Positions 50,708 through 62,207 are shown, counted from the stretch's first letter. The stretch: 64,000 bases of DNA from Roseobacter sp. (GCA_024636495.1 JAGXGZ010000006.1:36187-100186), one strand, 5' to 3'. Notes: generated from the sequence alone by a model not told the origin. Numbers and translations: made by a program.

Positions 50708-52657
50708 ATGTTTGACACGATCCTGATTGCGAACCGGGGCGAGATTGCCTGCCGGGTAATGCAAACCGCGCAAGCCATGGGGGTGCGTTGTGTTGCGGTG
50801 TATTCGGATGCGGACCGCGCGGCCAAACATGTGGCGATGGCGGATGCGGCGGTGCATATTGGCGGATCGGCCCCGGCCGAGAGCTATTTGCGCGGCGATG
50901 TGATCATTCAGGCGGCCTTGGATACGGGGTGCCAGGCGATCCATCCGGGCTACGGGTTCTTATCCGAGAACCCCGGTTTTGTGGAAGCCGTTGAGGCGGC
51001 GGGATTGGTCTTTATCGGGCCGTCGGCGTCCGCCATTCGGGCGATGGGTCTAAAGGATGCTGCCAAGGCTTTGATGATCAAGGCGGGTGTGCCTGTCGTG
51101 CCGGGCTATCACGGGGCGGATCAGGACGATGGTTTGCTGGCGGCGGAGGCGGGAAAGATCGGTTATCCCGTGTTGATCAAAGCCGTCGCAGGCGGCGGCG
51201 GGAAGGGCATGCGGTTGGTCGAGGATGCAGCAGGGTTTCAGGCAGCGCTGGAGAGTGCGCGGTCGGAGGCCAAGACGGCCTTTGGCAACGCGGACGTGTT
51301 GGTCGAGAAATTTGTGACCAAGCCACGCCATATCGAGGTTCAGGTGTTCGGGGACGGCACAAACGCGGTGCATTTGTTCGAGCGCGATTGTTCGTTGCAA
51401 CGGCGCCATCAGAAGGTAATCGAGGAGGCTCCGGCCCCTGGCATGACGGCGCATATGCGCGAGGCCATGGGGCAAGCGGCGGTCACCGCCGCAGAGGCCA
51501 TTGGCTATGCCGGCGCTGGGACGATTGAATTTATCGTCGATGGGTCGGGCGGGCTGCGGCCAGACGGGTTCTTTTTCATGGAGATGAACACGCGGTTGCA
51601 GGTCGAACATCCCGTGACCGAGGCGATTACCGGCGTTGATCTGGTAGAATGGCAGTTGCGGGTTGCGGCGGGCGAGGCCTTGCCCAAGCGGCAGGAGGAA
51701 TTGCGCATCGAGGGCCATGCGTTCGAGGCCCGGCTATACGCCGAGGACGTGCCGAAGGGGTTTCTGCCTGCGACTGGCACGCTGAGCCATCTGGTCTTTG
51801 CGCCGGGCTGCCGCGCGGATAGTGGCGTGCGTGCGGGCGATACGATCAGCCCGTTTTACGACCCGATGATTGCCAAGATCATTTTGCATGGGCCGACGCG
51901 GGAAATCGCGCTGTCCAAACTTCGCTCTGCTTTGATGAACTGCCAAGTGGGCGGCACGGTCACCAACCTTGCGTTTCTGGGCGCGCTTGCCGGGCATGAA
52001 GGCTTTGGCGCGGGGGATGTTGATACAGGATTGATTGGTCGCGAGATCGACAGCCTGACCGTCTCACCCGATGTGCAGCCACGCCATGGCGCTTTGGCGG
52101 GGATGGCGGCTTTGGGGGTGTTGGAGCCTGCGCAGGAGGCCGGATTTACGCTTTGGCAGCCGTTGCGTCGTCAGATTGGCCTGACATGGGGCGGCGAGGA
52201 TCACCTGTTGAAGGTGCAGGTTCTATCGCCCACCGAGCAGGTGTGGCAGGTCGGCGGCACGGAAGTGCGCGCCTTGCGCGTTGGCGGGCGATGGCAAGTG
52301 GATGGCCAGCTTGCTGTGGCTGTTGCGGTGCATGACGGACAGGTGACCGTGTTTGACGGATATGGGTTTGTGTTCGACGTGATTGATCCGCTGGCGCGGG
52401 CGGCTGGCGGGCATGGGGACGGGAATCTGATCGAGGCCCCAATGCCCGGACTGGTGCGCAGTGTTGATGCCAGTGTCGGGCAACAGGTCACTAAGGGTGA
52501 TCGCCTTGCTGTGCTGGAGGCGATGAAGATGGAGCACAGCCTTTTGGCTGCACGAGATGGTATTGTGGCCGAGGTTCTGGTGCAGGCCGGGGATCAGGTC
52601 GAAGCGGGGGCAGCCCTTGTCCGGCTGGAAGCCGAAGCCGAGGCGGCGGCGGCATGA
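50708..52657 (+). CDS. methylcrotonoyl-CoA carboxylase alpha (biotin carboxylase/BCCP) subunit
   Basis: IANRGEIACRVMQTA; KAVAGGGGKGMRLV; FMEMNTRLQVEHPVTE; biotin motif LAVLEAMKMEHSL. Confidence 0.95.
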   Translation: MFDTILIANRGEIACRVMQTAQAMGVRCVAVYSDADRAAKHVAMADAAVHIGGSAPAESYLRGDVIIQAALDTGCQAIHPGYGFLSENPGFVEAVEAAGLVFIGPSASAIRAMGLKDAAKALMIKAGVPVVPGYHGADQDDGLLAAEAGKIGYPVLIKAVAGGGGKGMRLVEDAAGFQAALESARSEAKTAFGNADVLVEKFVTKPRHIEVQVFGDGTNAVHLFERDCSLQRRHQKVIEEAPAPGMTAHMREAMGQAAVTAAEAIGYAGAGTIEFIVDGSGGLRPDGFFFMEMNTRLQVEHPVTEAITGVDLVEWQLRVAAGEALPKRQEELRIEGHAFEARLYAEDVPKGFLPATGTLSHLVFAPGCRADSGVRAGDTISPFYDPMIAKIILHGPTREIALSKLRSALMNCQVGGTVTNLAFLGALAGHEGFGAGDVDTGLIGREIDSLTVSPDVQPRHGALAGMAALGVLEPAQEAGFTLWQPLRRQIGLTWGGEDHLLKVQVLSPTEQVWQVGGTEVRALRVGGRWQVDGQLAVAVAVHDGQVTVFDGYGFVFDVIDPLARAAGGHGDGNLIEAPMPGLVRSVDASVGQQVTKGDRLAVLEAMKMEHSLLAARDGIVAEVLVQAGDQVEAGAALVRLEAEAEAAAA

Positions 52658-53307
52658 TCCGGCTGCATCACGCCGAGCAGACCCGATCCATGCGCACGCT
52701 TTGGCTGCTGCACGAGTTGGAAGTGCCGTTCGAGGTGGTCTTGCATCCGTTCGACAAATCCTTGCGCGACCCTGCATATCTGGCGATTTCGCCCGCCGGG
52801 CGGGTTCCGTCGCTTGAGATCGAGGGTGACACCATGTTCGAGACGGGGGCCATCGGGGAATACCTGTGCGAGCGTTTCAGCCCAGAGGGACTGGGCCGGA
52901 TGCCGGGCGCGCCGGACCGTATGGACTGGCTGGTGTGGATGCATTTCGCCGAGACCTTGTCGCAGCATTGCGCGGCCTTGACCCAGCAGCATGTCGCTTT
53001 GCGCGAAGATGCCATGCGCAGCCCGATTGTAATGAAGCTGGAAGCCGCTAGGGTGGTGAAATGCTATGATGCGATTGAGGCGCAGCTTGAGGGGCGCGAC
53101 TATTTGTTGAGCAGCGGATTTACTGCGGCGGATATCGGGGTGGGGCAAGCGGTTTATATGGCGCAACATTTTGCCAAGCTTGATCGCCATCAAGGAATTG
53201 CGGCTTGGTATCAGCGCATTTCAGGCAGGGAGGGGTTTCAAAAATCGTTGCCACAAGGCGTTCCCTTGTTCGAGCAGTCGTTCTTTGAGCCGTGGCCGGT
53301 CGTCTAG
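52654..53307 (+). CDS. glutathione S-transferase family protein
   Basis: MIRLHHAEQTRSMRTLWLLHELEVPFEVVLHPFDKS...ISPAGRVPSLEIEGDTMFETGAIGEYLCERF; ATGA overlap with preceding gene. Confidence 0.9.
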   Translation: MIRLHHAEQTRSMRTLWLLHELEVPFEVVLHPFDKSLRDPAYLAISPAGRVPSLEIEGDTMFETGAIGEYLCERFSPEGLGRMPGAPDRMDWLVWMHFAETLSQHCAALTQQHVALREDAMRSPIVMKLEAARVVKCYDAIEAQLEGRDYLLSSGFTAADIGVGQAVYMAQHFAKLDRHQGIAAWYQRISGREGFQKSLPQGVPLFEQSFFEPWPVV

Positions 53308-53324
53308 GGAGAGCGGCTGGATTT

Positions 53325-53350
53325 GAGTTTATTTGGCAAAATGAAGGGGA
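53325..53350 (+). repeat. dispersed repeat tail-only copy D
   Basis: GAGTTTATTTGGCAAAATGAAGGGGA. Confidence 0.65.
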
Positions 53351-53359
53351 GGGACGGTG

Positions 53360-54217
53360 ATGGACAAAGGCTTTTGTGAGATTTTTGAGGTTGGTCCAAG
53401 GGACGGATTGCAGAATGAAGCGCGCGAAATTCCTGTGGCCGAAAAGATTGCTTTGGTTGATCTGTTAAGTCGGGCGGGCTTTTCGCGGGTTGAAGTGGCG
53501 AGCTTTGTCAGCCCAAAATGGGTGCCTCAGATGGCGGGGTCGGGCGCGGTGCTGGGAGGGATCAAGCGGGTCGAAGGTGTGCGCTATGCCGCTTTGACGC
53601 CAAACATGCGTGGCTACGAAGATGCGGTTGGCGCAAAGGCTGATGAGATCGCGATTTTCGCCTCGGCAAGCGAGGGTTTTAGTCAGAAGAATATTAACGC
53701 CAGCATCGAAGAGGCTTTCGAGCGCTTTGCGCCAATCCTTGAAGAAGCCCGTCATGTGGACATGCCTGTACGCGGCTATGTGTCGTGCGTCGTGAAATGC
53801 CCCTATGACGGGGTTATTGCGCCTGCAAAGGTGGCTGAGGTGGCGGATCGCCTATTCTCGATGGGGTGCTACGAAGTGTCCTTGGGGGACACCATCGGCG
53901 CAGGCACGCCTGATACGATTGCCAAGATGCTTTTGGCGGTGCGTAATGTCGTGCCGGTTGGCCGCTTGGCCGGTCATTATCATGACACTGCCGGACGAGC
54001 GATGGCGAACATCGACGCGTCCTTGTCGATGGGCGTACGGGTTTTTGATGCAGCAGTTGGCGGCTTGGGCGGATGCCCTTTTGCACCCGGCGCGGCTGGC
54101 AATGTTGCAACCGAGGCCGTGAATGCGCATCTGACGGCACTTGGGTACGCGACAGGGCTGGACCAGACCTTGATTGAAGAGGCCGCTGCCATGGCGCGCC
54201 AGATGAGAGCCGGTTGA
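53360..54217 (+). CDS. hydroxymethylglutaryl-CoA lyase
   Basis: EVGPRDGLQNEAREIPVAEKIALVDLLSRAGF; GGLGGCPFAPGAAGNVATE. Start 53357 or 53360. Confidence 0.95.
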   Translation: MDKGFCEIFEVGPRDGLQNEAREIPVAEKIALVDLLSRAGFSRVEVASFVSPKWVPQMAGSGAVLGGIKRVEGVRYAALTPNMRGYEDAVGAKADEIAIFASASEGFSQKNINASIEEAFERFAPILEEARHVDMPVRGYVSCVVKCPYDGVIAPAKVAEVADRLFSMGCYEVSLGDTIGAGTPDTIAKMLLAVRNVVPVGRLAGHYHDTAGRAMANIDASLSMGVRVFDAAVGGLGGCPFAPGAAGNVATEAVNAHLTALGYATGLDQTLIEEAAAMARQMRAG

Positions 54218-55005
54218 TGTTTGAGACACTTACCCTCGAGACGGATGCGCGCGGGGTCGCGACGCTGACGCTTGCGCGCGAAGAAAAGCACAACGCCATG
54301 TCCGCGCAGATGATAGCCGAATTGACAGATGCGGCGGCACACCTGGCCGCCGATGACGACGTGCGTGTCGTCGTTCTGACGGGCGCTGGCAAAAGCTTTT
54401 GCGCGGGCGGTGATCTGGGCTGGATGCAGGCGCAGCGCGACATGGATGCGGCCACCCGGTCGGTGGAAGCAGGCAAGCTTGCGGCGATGCTGGGCGCGCT
54501 CAATACGCTGCCCAAGCCGCTGATTGGCCGCGTGCAGGGCAATGCCTTTGGCGGCGGTGTTGGCATGGCGGCGGTCTGTGACGTGGCCATAGGTGTCGAC
54601 ACCCTCAAGATGGGGTTCACCGAAACGCGGCTGGGGATCATACCTGCAACCATCGGGCCCTATGTGCTGGCGCGCATGGGCGAGGGGCGCGCGCGCCGCG
54701 TGTTCATGTCTGCGCGGCTGTTTGGCGCGGGCGAGGCCGTGGATCTGGGGCTATTGGCTAAGGCTGTCCCGATGGCGGACTTGGATAGCGCGATAGAGGC
54801 CGAAATTCAGCCCTATCTGTCGTGTGCGCCGGGTGCGGTGGCGGCGGCAAAGCAGCTTGCCCGCGATTTGGGCCCTCGGATCGACGCCGATGTGGTAGCC
54901 CATACGATCAAAGCTTTGGCAGAACGGTGGGAGACGGAAGAAGCCGCCGAAGGAATCGGTGCGTTCTTTGACAAGCGCAAGGCATCATGGATGGTGGAAA
55001 ACTAG
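54217..55005 (+). CDS. crotonase/enoyl-CoA hydratase family protein (probable methylglutaconyl-CoA hydratase)
   Basis: REEKHNAMSAQMIAEL; LTGAGKSFCAGGDLGWMQ; GRVQGNAFGGGVGMAAVCDVAIG; last gene of liu-type cluster. Confidence 0.92.
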   Translation: MFETLTLETDARGVATLTLAREEKHNAMSAQMIAELTDAAAHLAADDDVRVVVLTGAGKSFCAGGDLGWMQAQRDMDAATRSVEAGKLAAMLGALNTLPKPLIGRVQGNAFGGGVGMAAVCDVAIGVDTLKMGFTETRLGIIPATIGPYVLARMGEGRARRVFMSARLFGAGEAVDLGLLAKAVPMADLDSAIEAEIQPYLSCAPGAVAAAKQLARDLGPRIDADVVAHTIKALAERWETEEAAEGIGAFFDKRKASWMVEN

Positions 55006-55274
55006 GCGTTTTTTGCGCGGTCCTGACCCGAACCTTGGCTTTCATCTGCACGGCTTCTGGCGTTCTTGCGTTTATCCCATAGGGGTGCTTGCGTTAAAAC
55101 TTAAGCATCCGCTGCACAGGCGTGCTGATGGTGGTGATGCGTCAAAACGGAACGCTTCAAATGTAGCGGGTTCGGTTGACCCTGACGAGGCAGCGGAGTA
55201 AACCGACAAAAGTCAGGTTCGCCGCTTGACAGGTAAGGCGCAACGCCGCGCCCCACACGCAAAGGAGCTTCCCC

Positions 55275-56167
<893 letters not shown>

Positions 56168-56176
56168 GGGGCTGAT

Positions 56177-56782
56177 ATGTCAGAACAACTGAACGAACTG
56201 GGTGCCTATATCGAAGCAAAACGGCCCGATTGCATCTTGGGATGGGAGATTTCCCATGGCGAGCTGAACATGGACGTGACCCAAGCGAACCTGCCGGGAT
56301 TGGTAGACTTCATCAAGGGCGACGTGACGTGTCGTTTCTCGTCGCTTGTCGATATCACCGCGGTCGATTACCCCGGTCGCGCAAAGCGGTTTGATGTCGT
56401 GTATCACTTCTTGTCGATGTATCAGAACCACCGCATCCGCTTGCGGGTCGCGGCACGCGAAGAAGATATGGTGCCGTCAATCGTCGCAATCCACCCGTCG
56501 GCCAACTGGTTCGAGAGGGAGGTGTTTGACATGTTCGGCATCCTGTTCTCGGGTCACCCCGATTTGCGCCGGCTGCTGACGGATTACGGTTTTCGCGGCC
56601 ACCCGCTGCGCAAGGATTTCCCGACCACTGGCTATACCGAAGTCCGCTATGACGAAGTTGAAAAGCGCGTCGTTTATGAACCCGTTTCCTTGGTTCAGGA
56701 ATACCGACAGTTTGATTTCATGTCACCGTGGGAGGGTGCCGAATACATTCTTCCCGGCGACGAAAAGACGGAGGCCAAGTAA
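56177..56782 (+). CDS. nuoC: NADH-quinone oxidoreductase subunit C
   Basis: [51 protein letters not shown]. Confidence 0.97.
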   Translation: MSEQLNELGAYIEAKRPDCILGWEISHGELNMDVTQANLPGLVDFIKGDVTCRFSSLVDITAVDYPGRAKRFDVVYHFLSMYQNHRIRLRVAAREEDMVPSIVAIHPSANWFEREVFDMFGILFSGHPDLRRLLTDYGFRGHPLRKDFPTTGYTEVRYDEVEKRVVYEPVSLVQEYRQFDFMSPWEGAEYILPGDEKTEAK

Positions 56783-56955
56783 TGGGTGGCATCTGGTGGT
56801 TTATTCTTTCAGCGCTGACAATCATCCCGATGGTCCGGCTGCTGCCGTTTTTCGGTATCAATAAATATTGGTCTGTAGCTTGCGTTGTTCCCTTTGGCGT
56901 CATTGCCTTGCTGTGGTGGATGGGCGTCAAACTGGCAGAGTTGGAGCGTAAATGA
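56782..56955 (+). CDS. small membrane protein (57 aa) inserted between nuoC and nuoD
   Basis: [57 protein letters not shown]; start overlaps the nuoC stop (TAATG). Confidence 0.8.
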   Translation: MGGIWWFILSALTIIPMVRLLPFFGINKYWSVACVVPFGVIALLWWMGVKLAELERK

Positions 56956-58178
56956 TGGACGGTACCAAAGGTTTCGAAGACGCCCTGACCGGCGAACAGA
57001 AAATCCGCAATTTCAACATCAACTTTGGCCCGCAGCACCCTGCGGCGCACGGTGTTCTGCGTCTGGTGCTAGAACTGGACGGCGAAATTGTTGAACGTTG
57101 CGATCCGCACATCGGCCTGCTGCACCGTGGCACCGAAAAGCTGATGGAATCGCGGACGTACCTGCAAAACCTGCCGTATTTTGACCGGCTGGATTACGTG
57201 GCCCCGATGAACCAGGAACATGCCTGGTGTCTGGCCATCGAAAAGTTGACCGGCGTTGAAGTACCCCGCCGCGCGTCGCTGATCCGCGTGCTGTATTGCG
57301 AGATTGGCCGCATCCTGTCGCATCTTTTGAATGTGACCACGCAGGCGATGGACGTGGGCGCGCTGACCCCGCCCCTGTGGGGGTTTGAGGAACGCGAAGA
57401 TCTGATGATCTTTTATGAGCGTGCTTGCGGTGCGCGTTTGCACGCGGCCTATTTCCGTCCCGGCGGCGTGCATCAGGATCTGCCGCCTGCGCTGCTTGAC
57501 GACATCGAGACGTGGTCGCACAAGTTTCTGTCCGGTTTCATGGTCGATATCGACAACCTGCTGACGGAAAATCGCATTTTTAAACAGCGCAATGCCGATA
57601 TCGGCGTCGTGACAGAGCAAGACATTCAGGACTGGGGTTTTTCCGGGGTCATGGTGCGTGGCTCGGGCCTTGCATGGGATTTGCGCCGCGCGCAGCCCTA
57701 TGAATGCTATGACGAGTTCGACTTCCAGATCCCGACCGGCGTGAACGGCGACTGCTACGACCGTTATCTCGTTCGGATGGAAGAGATGCGCCAGTCGACC
57801 TACATCATCCAACAGGCTATCGCGAAACTGCGCGAACCCGAAGGGCAGGGCGATATTCTGGCCCGTGGCAAGATCACACCGCCAAGCCGTAGCGCCATGA
57901 AAACCGACATGGAAAGCCTGATCCACCACTTCAAGCTTTATACCGAAGGGTTCCACGTGCCCGCTGGCGAAGTCTATTGCGCCGTGGAGGCCCCCAAGGG
58001 TGAATTTGGCGTGTATCTTGTCGCAGATGGCAGCAACAAGCCCTACCGCGCCAAGATCCGCGCGCCGGGGTACTTGCACCTGCAAGCGATGGATTACATG
58101 GCCAAAGGTCACCAGTTGGCTGATGTAGCCGCGATCATCGGCACAATGGATATCGTCTTTGGCGAGGTGGATCGTTGA
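56955..58178 (+). CDS. nuoD: NADH-quinone oxidoreductase subunit D
   Basis: [84 protein letters not shown]. Confidence 0.97.
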   Translation: MDGTKGFEDALTGEQKIRNFNINFGPQHPAAHGVLRLVLELDGEIVERCDPHIGLLHRGTEKLMESRTYLQNLPYFDRLDYVAPMNQEHAWCLAIEKLTGVEVPRRASLIRVLYCEIGRILSHLLNVTTQAMDVGALTPPLWGFEEREDLMIFYERACGARLHAAYFRPGGVHQDLPPALLDDIETWSHKFLSGFMVDIDNLLTENRIFKQRNADIGVVTEQDIQDWGFSGVMVRGSGLAWDLRRAQPYECYDEFDFQIPTGVNGDCYDRYLVRMEEMRQSTYIIQQAIAKLREPEGQGDILARGKITPPSRSAMKTDMESLIHHFKLYTEGFHVPAGEVYCAVEAPKGEFGVYLVADGSNKPYRAKIRAPGYLHLQAMDYMAKGHQLADVAAIIGTMDIVFGEVDR

Positions 58179-58190
58179 TCCGACCTGCTG

Positions 58191-58228
58191 CCTTCATTTT
58201 GCCAATCAAACTCCCGCCGGAGGCGCCT
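58191..58228 (-). repeat. dispersed hairpin+tail repeat, copy E (minus orientation, inside nuo operon)
   Basis: Minus strand GCGCCTCCGGCGGGAGTTTGATTGGCAAAATGAAGGCAG; positions between nuoD and nuoE. Confidence 0.75.
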
Positions 58229-58259
58229 GCCGTCTCTGCCCGAACGAAAGCCTGATCTG

Positions 58260-59534
58260 ATGCTGCGCCGTCTACACCCCGACCAACCGACAAGCTTCGC
58301 GTTTACCCCAGCCAATCAGGTTTGGGCCGAAGCGCAGATCACCAAATACCCCGAGGGCCGTCAGGCGTCCGCGATCATTCCGCTGCTTTGGCGTGCGCAG
58401 GAACAAGAGGGCTGGCTTAGCCGTCCGGCGATTGAACACGTGTCAGAGATGCTTGGCTTGGCTTATATTCGCGGGCTAGAGGTTGCGACGTTCTATTTCA
58501 TGTTCCAGCTTCAGCCGGTGGGCAGTGTGGCGCATATCCAGGTCTGTGGAACTACGTCCTGCATGATTTGTGGCGCAGAAGACCTGATAGCTGTGTGTAA
58601 AGACAAGATTGCAGCCAAAGCGCACCAGATCAGCGAAGACGGCAAGTTTTCATGGGAGGAAGTCGAATGTCTTGGCGCATGTTCGAACGCGCCGATGGCC
58701 CAGATCGGCAAGGACTATTTCGAGGATTTGACGACCGAAAACTTCGCGGCGATGATTGATGATATGTCAGCAGGAAATGTGCCTGTGCCGGGCCCCCAAA
58801 ACGGGCGCTATGCGTCGGAACCGTTATCGGGTCTGACCAGCCTCAAGGATCATGACAGCGGCAAGACACAGTACAACGCAAGTGCACAGCTTGCCGTCGA
58901 TATCGGCGACAGCATAAAGCGGATTGACGGAACAGAGGTGCCGTTCACGGCACCTTGGCAGGGCAAGGCCAATGGCAAAAAGCCATCCAAAGCAGCCGCA
59001 CGCGATGACCATATGCCGCCCGCCGGGCCAGATGGTGCGCAAGGCGGCCGCACGCCGTCTGAGCAGGCTGCACCGCGCGCCGTCGGTGACAGTTCGGACC
59101 AAAAATCGGAAGCCCCTGGCGAAGCAAATGGCGTAGAGGCGGTTGCCAAGCCAGTCCAAGGCAGCGTTGCGCCTGCGCCAAAAACACCCACATCCAAAAC
59201 CGATGTAGCAGCCTCGGCCCAGAAAAACGCGGAAGCGACAGGCACGAAACCGGCAACGCTCGACGCGCCTCGGGGTGGTACTGCGGATGATCTGAAAATG
59301 ATCAAGGGCATTGGTCCCAAGCTTGAAAAGCTGGTTAATTCCTTGGGTTTCTTCCACTTTGACCAGGTCGCCAACTGGACAGCGGATGAGCTGGCATGGG
59401 TTGATCAGAACCTTGCGGGCTTTAAGGGACGTGCGACCCGTGACACTTGGGTCGCGCAGGCGAAAAAGCTTGCAGCTGGTGAAGAAACAGAATTCTCGTC
59501 CCGCGCCAAAAAAGATGATATCTATAAGCCATAA
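58260..59534 (+). CDS. nuoE: NADH-quinone oxidoreductase subunit E with a long C-terminal extension ending in a helix-hairpin-helix (H3TH-like) domain
   Basis: N-terminal 24-kDa subunit: [18 protein letters not shown]...[24 protein letters not shown]-terminus [43 protein letters not shown]. Confidence 0.95.
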   Translation: MLRRLHPDQPTSFAFTPANQVWAEAQITKYPEGRQASAIIPLLWRAQEQEGWLSRPAIEHVSEMLGLAYIRGLEVATFYFMFQLQPVGSVAHIQVCGTTSCMICGAEDLIAVCKDKIAAKAHQISEDGKFSWEEVECLGACSNAPMAQIGKDYFEDLTTENFAAMIDDMSAGNVPVPGPQNGRYASEPLSGLTSLKDHDSGKTQYNASAQLAVDIGDSIKRIDGTEVPFTAPWQGKANGKKPSKAAARDDHMPPAGPDGAQGGRTPSEQAAPRAVGDSSDQKSEAPGEANGVEAVAKPVQGSVAPAPKTPTSKTDVAASAQKNAEATGTKPATLDAPRGGTADDLKMIKGIGPKLEKLVNSLGFFHFDQVANWTADELAWVDQNLAGFKGRATRDTWVAQAKKLAAGEETEFSSRAKKDDIYKP

Positions 59535-59567
59535 AAGAACATCAACATGGCTTAAAAAGGGACAGAC

Positions 59568-60578
59568 ATGACTGACATTACACAAAAAGAACGGTGCACG
59601 CGCGGCTGCATCTGGTTGGGCGCCGGGGTCGGCTTTGCAGCAATCCTGATGTTTTGGCTGATCGCGGGATGGGGGATCATCCTGTCGGTTGCAGCGGGTG
59701 CCATTCTGGGTGGTATTGCTGCTTTTGTGTTCACGTTGATTTTTTGCAGCAAAGATGCTGATGCCATGGCACCGCGCACTGTCGGAGCTGCCGAAGCGGG
59801 TTCGGCGGCAGGTCAGGCATCTGCTGCTTCCAAGCCAGCAGCGGGGAGCAGCAGCGCCGCAGCTCAGCCGGCTGCGACGGGGCAGGATACCTCTGCACCC
59901 AATGCTAAGGTCGCATCTAAAGCCGGTGATGCATCCATCAGTGCACCTTCCGCCCCACATGATGCGTCATCTTCCGCTGTTGCCGAGGCTGCGCCTGCGG
60001 GATCCGCTGACGCGGTAGCATCGACATCCGACAGCACAACAGCCAGCGTACCAGCGTCTGCGGTGACGGAAGTGTCAGCGTTTTCTGGCATGAAGCCGTC
60101 AAAAGAATTGAAGGGCCAGAAAGAATTGGCCGAACGTAAGGGCGATTATAAATACGTGGCCCCCGCATCTGAAAAAGCGGCACCCAAGAAAGCCGCCGCC
60201 AAAACAGCAGCGCCCGAGAAAGCCGCGCCCAAGAAGGCTGCTAACCCAGAAACGACTGCCCCAGCAGCTTTTGCGGATATCCCCGCTGAGGGCGGCGGTG
60301 CGGTTGCCGAAGCGAAGCCCGAAACATTGACAGCTGCGCGCGCAGGCGGCCCGGATGACCTCAAGCAGATCAGCGGCGTCGGTCCGAAGTTGGAGCAGAC
60401 CCTGAACGAGCTTGGATTTTACCACTTTGATCAAGTGGCCAAGTGGGGCCCGTCAGAAATCGCATGGGTGGATTCGCGGCTTCGTTTCAAAGGTCGTATC
60501 CAGCGCGATAACTGGATGGCTCAGGCCAAGATACTCGCGGAAGGCGGCGAGACAGAGTTTTCTGCCCGCAAGAAATAG
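59568..60578 (+). CDS. membrane-anchored Ala/Lys/Pro-rich protein with C-terminal helix-hairpin-helix domain (NuoE C-terminal paralogue)
   Basis: N-terminal TM segments; low-complexity middle (KAAPKKAAAKTAAPEKAAPKKAA); C-terminus DDLKQISGVGPKLEQTLNELGFYHFDQVAKWGPSEIAWVDSRLRFKG. Confidence 0.88.
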   Translation: MTDITQKERCTRGCIWLGAGVGFAAILMFWLIAGWGIILSVAAGAILGGIAAFVFTLIFCSKDADAMAPRTVGAAEAGSAAGQASAASKPAAGSSSAAAQPAATGQDTSAPNAKVASKAGDASISAPSAPHDASSSAVAEAAPAGSADAVASTSDSTTASVPASAVTEVSAFSGMKPSKELKGQKELAERKGDYKYVAPASEKAAPKKAAAKTAAPEKAAPKKAANPETTAPAAFADIPAEGGGAVAEAKPETLTAARAGGPDDLKQISGVGPKLEQTLNELGFYHFDQVAKWGPSEIAWVDSRLRFKGRIQRDNWMAQAKILAEGGETEFSARKK

Positions 60579-60609
60579 ACGAACAAAAACAAGCATGGTG
60601 CCTGATTAA

Positions 60610-60837
60610 ATGACCGAAGAAGAGAACATCGCACTTGCCCGGAAGGGCCGGACCGTTGCCTTGGTCATCGCGGGGACCATGCTGCTTTGGATCATATTGC
60701 AGTGGATTGCGCCACAATTTGGCCTACCTGGCCGCTATGCGCTGCTGTTTGATTTTGCGGCCTTGGGGGCATTGATCTGGGCAATGGTAAACATCTACCA
60801 GATGCGCAAAGCCCGTGCTGCCAGCCGCGACGATTAA
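60610..60837 (+). CDS. small membrane protein (DUF5337-like, 75 aa)
   Basis: [69 protein letters not shown]; family assignment from memory. Confidence 0.75.
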   Translation: MTEEENIALARKGRTVALVIAGTMLLWIILQWIAPQFGLPGRYALLFDFAALGALIWAMVNIYQMRKARAASRDD

Positions 60838-60907
60838 ACCGGACGCGGTGCGCCGCGACGAAAAAAGAGTAAGCGCAGCGATGCTGCGAGACATAAAGGG
60901 AAGCGAC

Positions 60908-62203
60908 ATGCTCCAGGATCAAGACCGCATCTTTACCAATATCTACGGTATGCACGACCGGACGCTGAAGGGCGCGCAGGCGCGTGGCCATTGGGATGGC
61001 ACGGCGGGCATCTTGAAGAATGGGCGCGACTGGATCATCGAACAGATGAAGGCGTCTGGCCTGCGCGGTCGGGGTGGGGCGGGTTTTCCTACCGGTCTGA
61101 AGTGGTCCTTTATGCCCAAGGAAAGCGACGGCCGTCCCAGCTATCTGGTGGTGAATGCTGACGAATCAGAACCGGGCACCTGCAAAGACCGCGAAATCAT
61201 GCGCCACGATCCGCATACCCTGATCGAGGGCTGCCTGATCGCCAGCTTCGCCATGCAAGCCAACGCCTGCTACATCTATATTCGCGGCGAATATATCCGC
61301 GACAAAGAAGCGCTTCAGGCCGCTATTGACGAGGCTTACGATGCCGGTCTGGTGGGCAAGAACGCGTGCAAATCCGGTTATGATTTTGACATCTACCTGC
61401 ACCACGGTGCCGGGGCCTATATCTGCGGCGAAGAAACCGCGCTGCTCGAAAGCCTTGAGGGCAAAAAGGGCATGCCGCGCATGAAGCCGCCATTCCCTGC
61501 GGGCGCGGGCCTGTATGGCTGCCCGACCACGGTGAACAACGTGGAATCGATTGCGGTTGTGCCGACGATCCTGCGCCGCGGCCCTGAGTGGTTCTCAGGC
61601 TTTGGTCGCCCCAACAACGCGGGCACCAAGCTGTTTGCGATCTCGGGTCACGTCAACAACCCTTGCGTCGTCGAAGAAGCGATGAGCATCGGTTTCGAAG
61701 AGCTGATCGAGAAACATTGCGGCGGGATCCGTGGCGGTTGGGACAACCTCAAGGCTGTGATCCCAGGAGGGTCCTCGGTGCCGATGATCCCCGGCGCGCA
61801 GATGCGCGATGCGATCATGGATTTCGATTACCTGCGCGAACAACGCTCCGGTCTTGGGACGGCGGCGGTGATCGTGATGGATAATTCGACCGATGTGATC
61901 AAGGCGATCTGGCGTCTGTCCAAATTCTACAAGCACGAATCTTGTGGTCAGTGCACACCCTGCCGCGAGGGCACGGGATGGATGATGCGGGTCATGGACC
62001 GTCTGGTCACAGGCGACGCAGAGCCAGAAGAGATCGACATGCTGCTGGATGTGACCAAACAGGTTGAAGGCCACACCATCTGTGCGCTTGGCGATGCAGC
62101 CGCTTGGCCGATCCAAGGTCTGATCCGCCACTTCCGCGATGAGATTGAGGACCGGATCAAACACAAACGCACGGGCCGCGTCAGCGCCGTGGCGGCGGAG
62201 TAA
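60908..62203 (+). CDS. nuoF: NADH-quinone oxidoreductase subunit F
   Basis: [65 protein letters not shown]. Start at MLQDQDRIF. Confidence 0.97.
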   Translation: MLQDQDRIFTNIYGMHDRTLKGAQARGHWDGTAGILKNGRDWIIEQMKASGLRGRGGAGFPTGLKWSFMPKESDGRPSYLVVNADESEPGTCKDREIMRHDPHTLIEGCLIASFAMQANACYIYIRGEYIRDKEALQAAIDEAYDAGLVGKNACKSGYDFDIYLHHGAGAYICGEETALLESLEGKKGMPRMKPPFPAGAGLYGCPTTVNNVESIAVVPTILRRGPEWFSGFGRPNNAGTKLFAISGHVNNPCVVEEAMSIGFEELIEKHCGGIRGGWDNLKAVIPGGSSVPMIPGAQMRDAIMDFDYLREQRSGLGTAAVIVMDNSTDVIKAIWRLSKFYKHESCGQCTPCREGTGWMMRVMDRLVTGDAEPEEIDMLLDVTKQVEGHTICALGDAAAWPIQGLIRHFRDEIEDRIKHKRTGRVSAVAAE

Positions 62204-62207
62204 AACA

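Noticed and set aside
57069-58112. 347-aa minus-strand ORF
   Set aside because: Antisense to nuoD.
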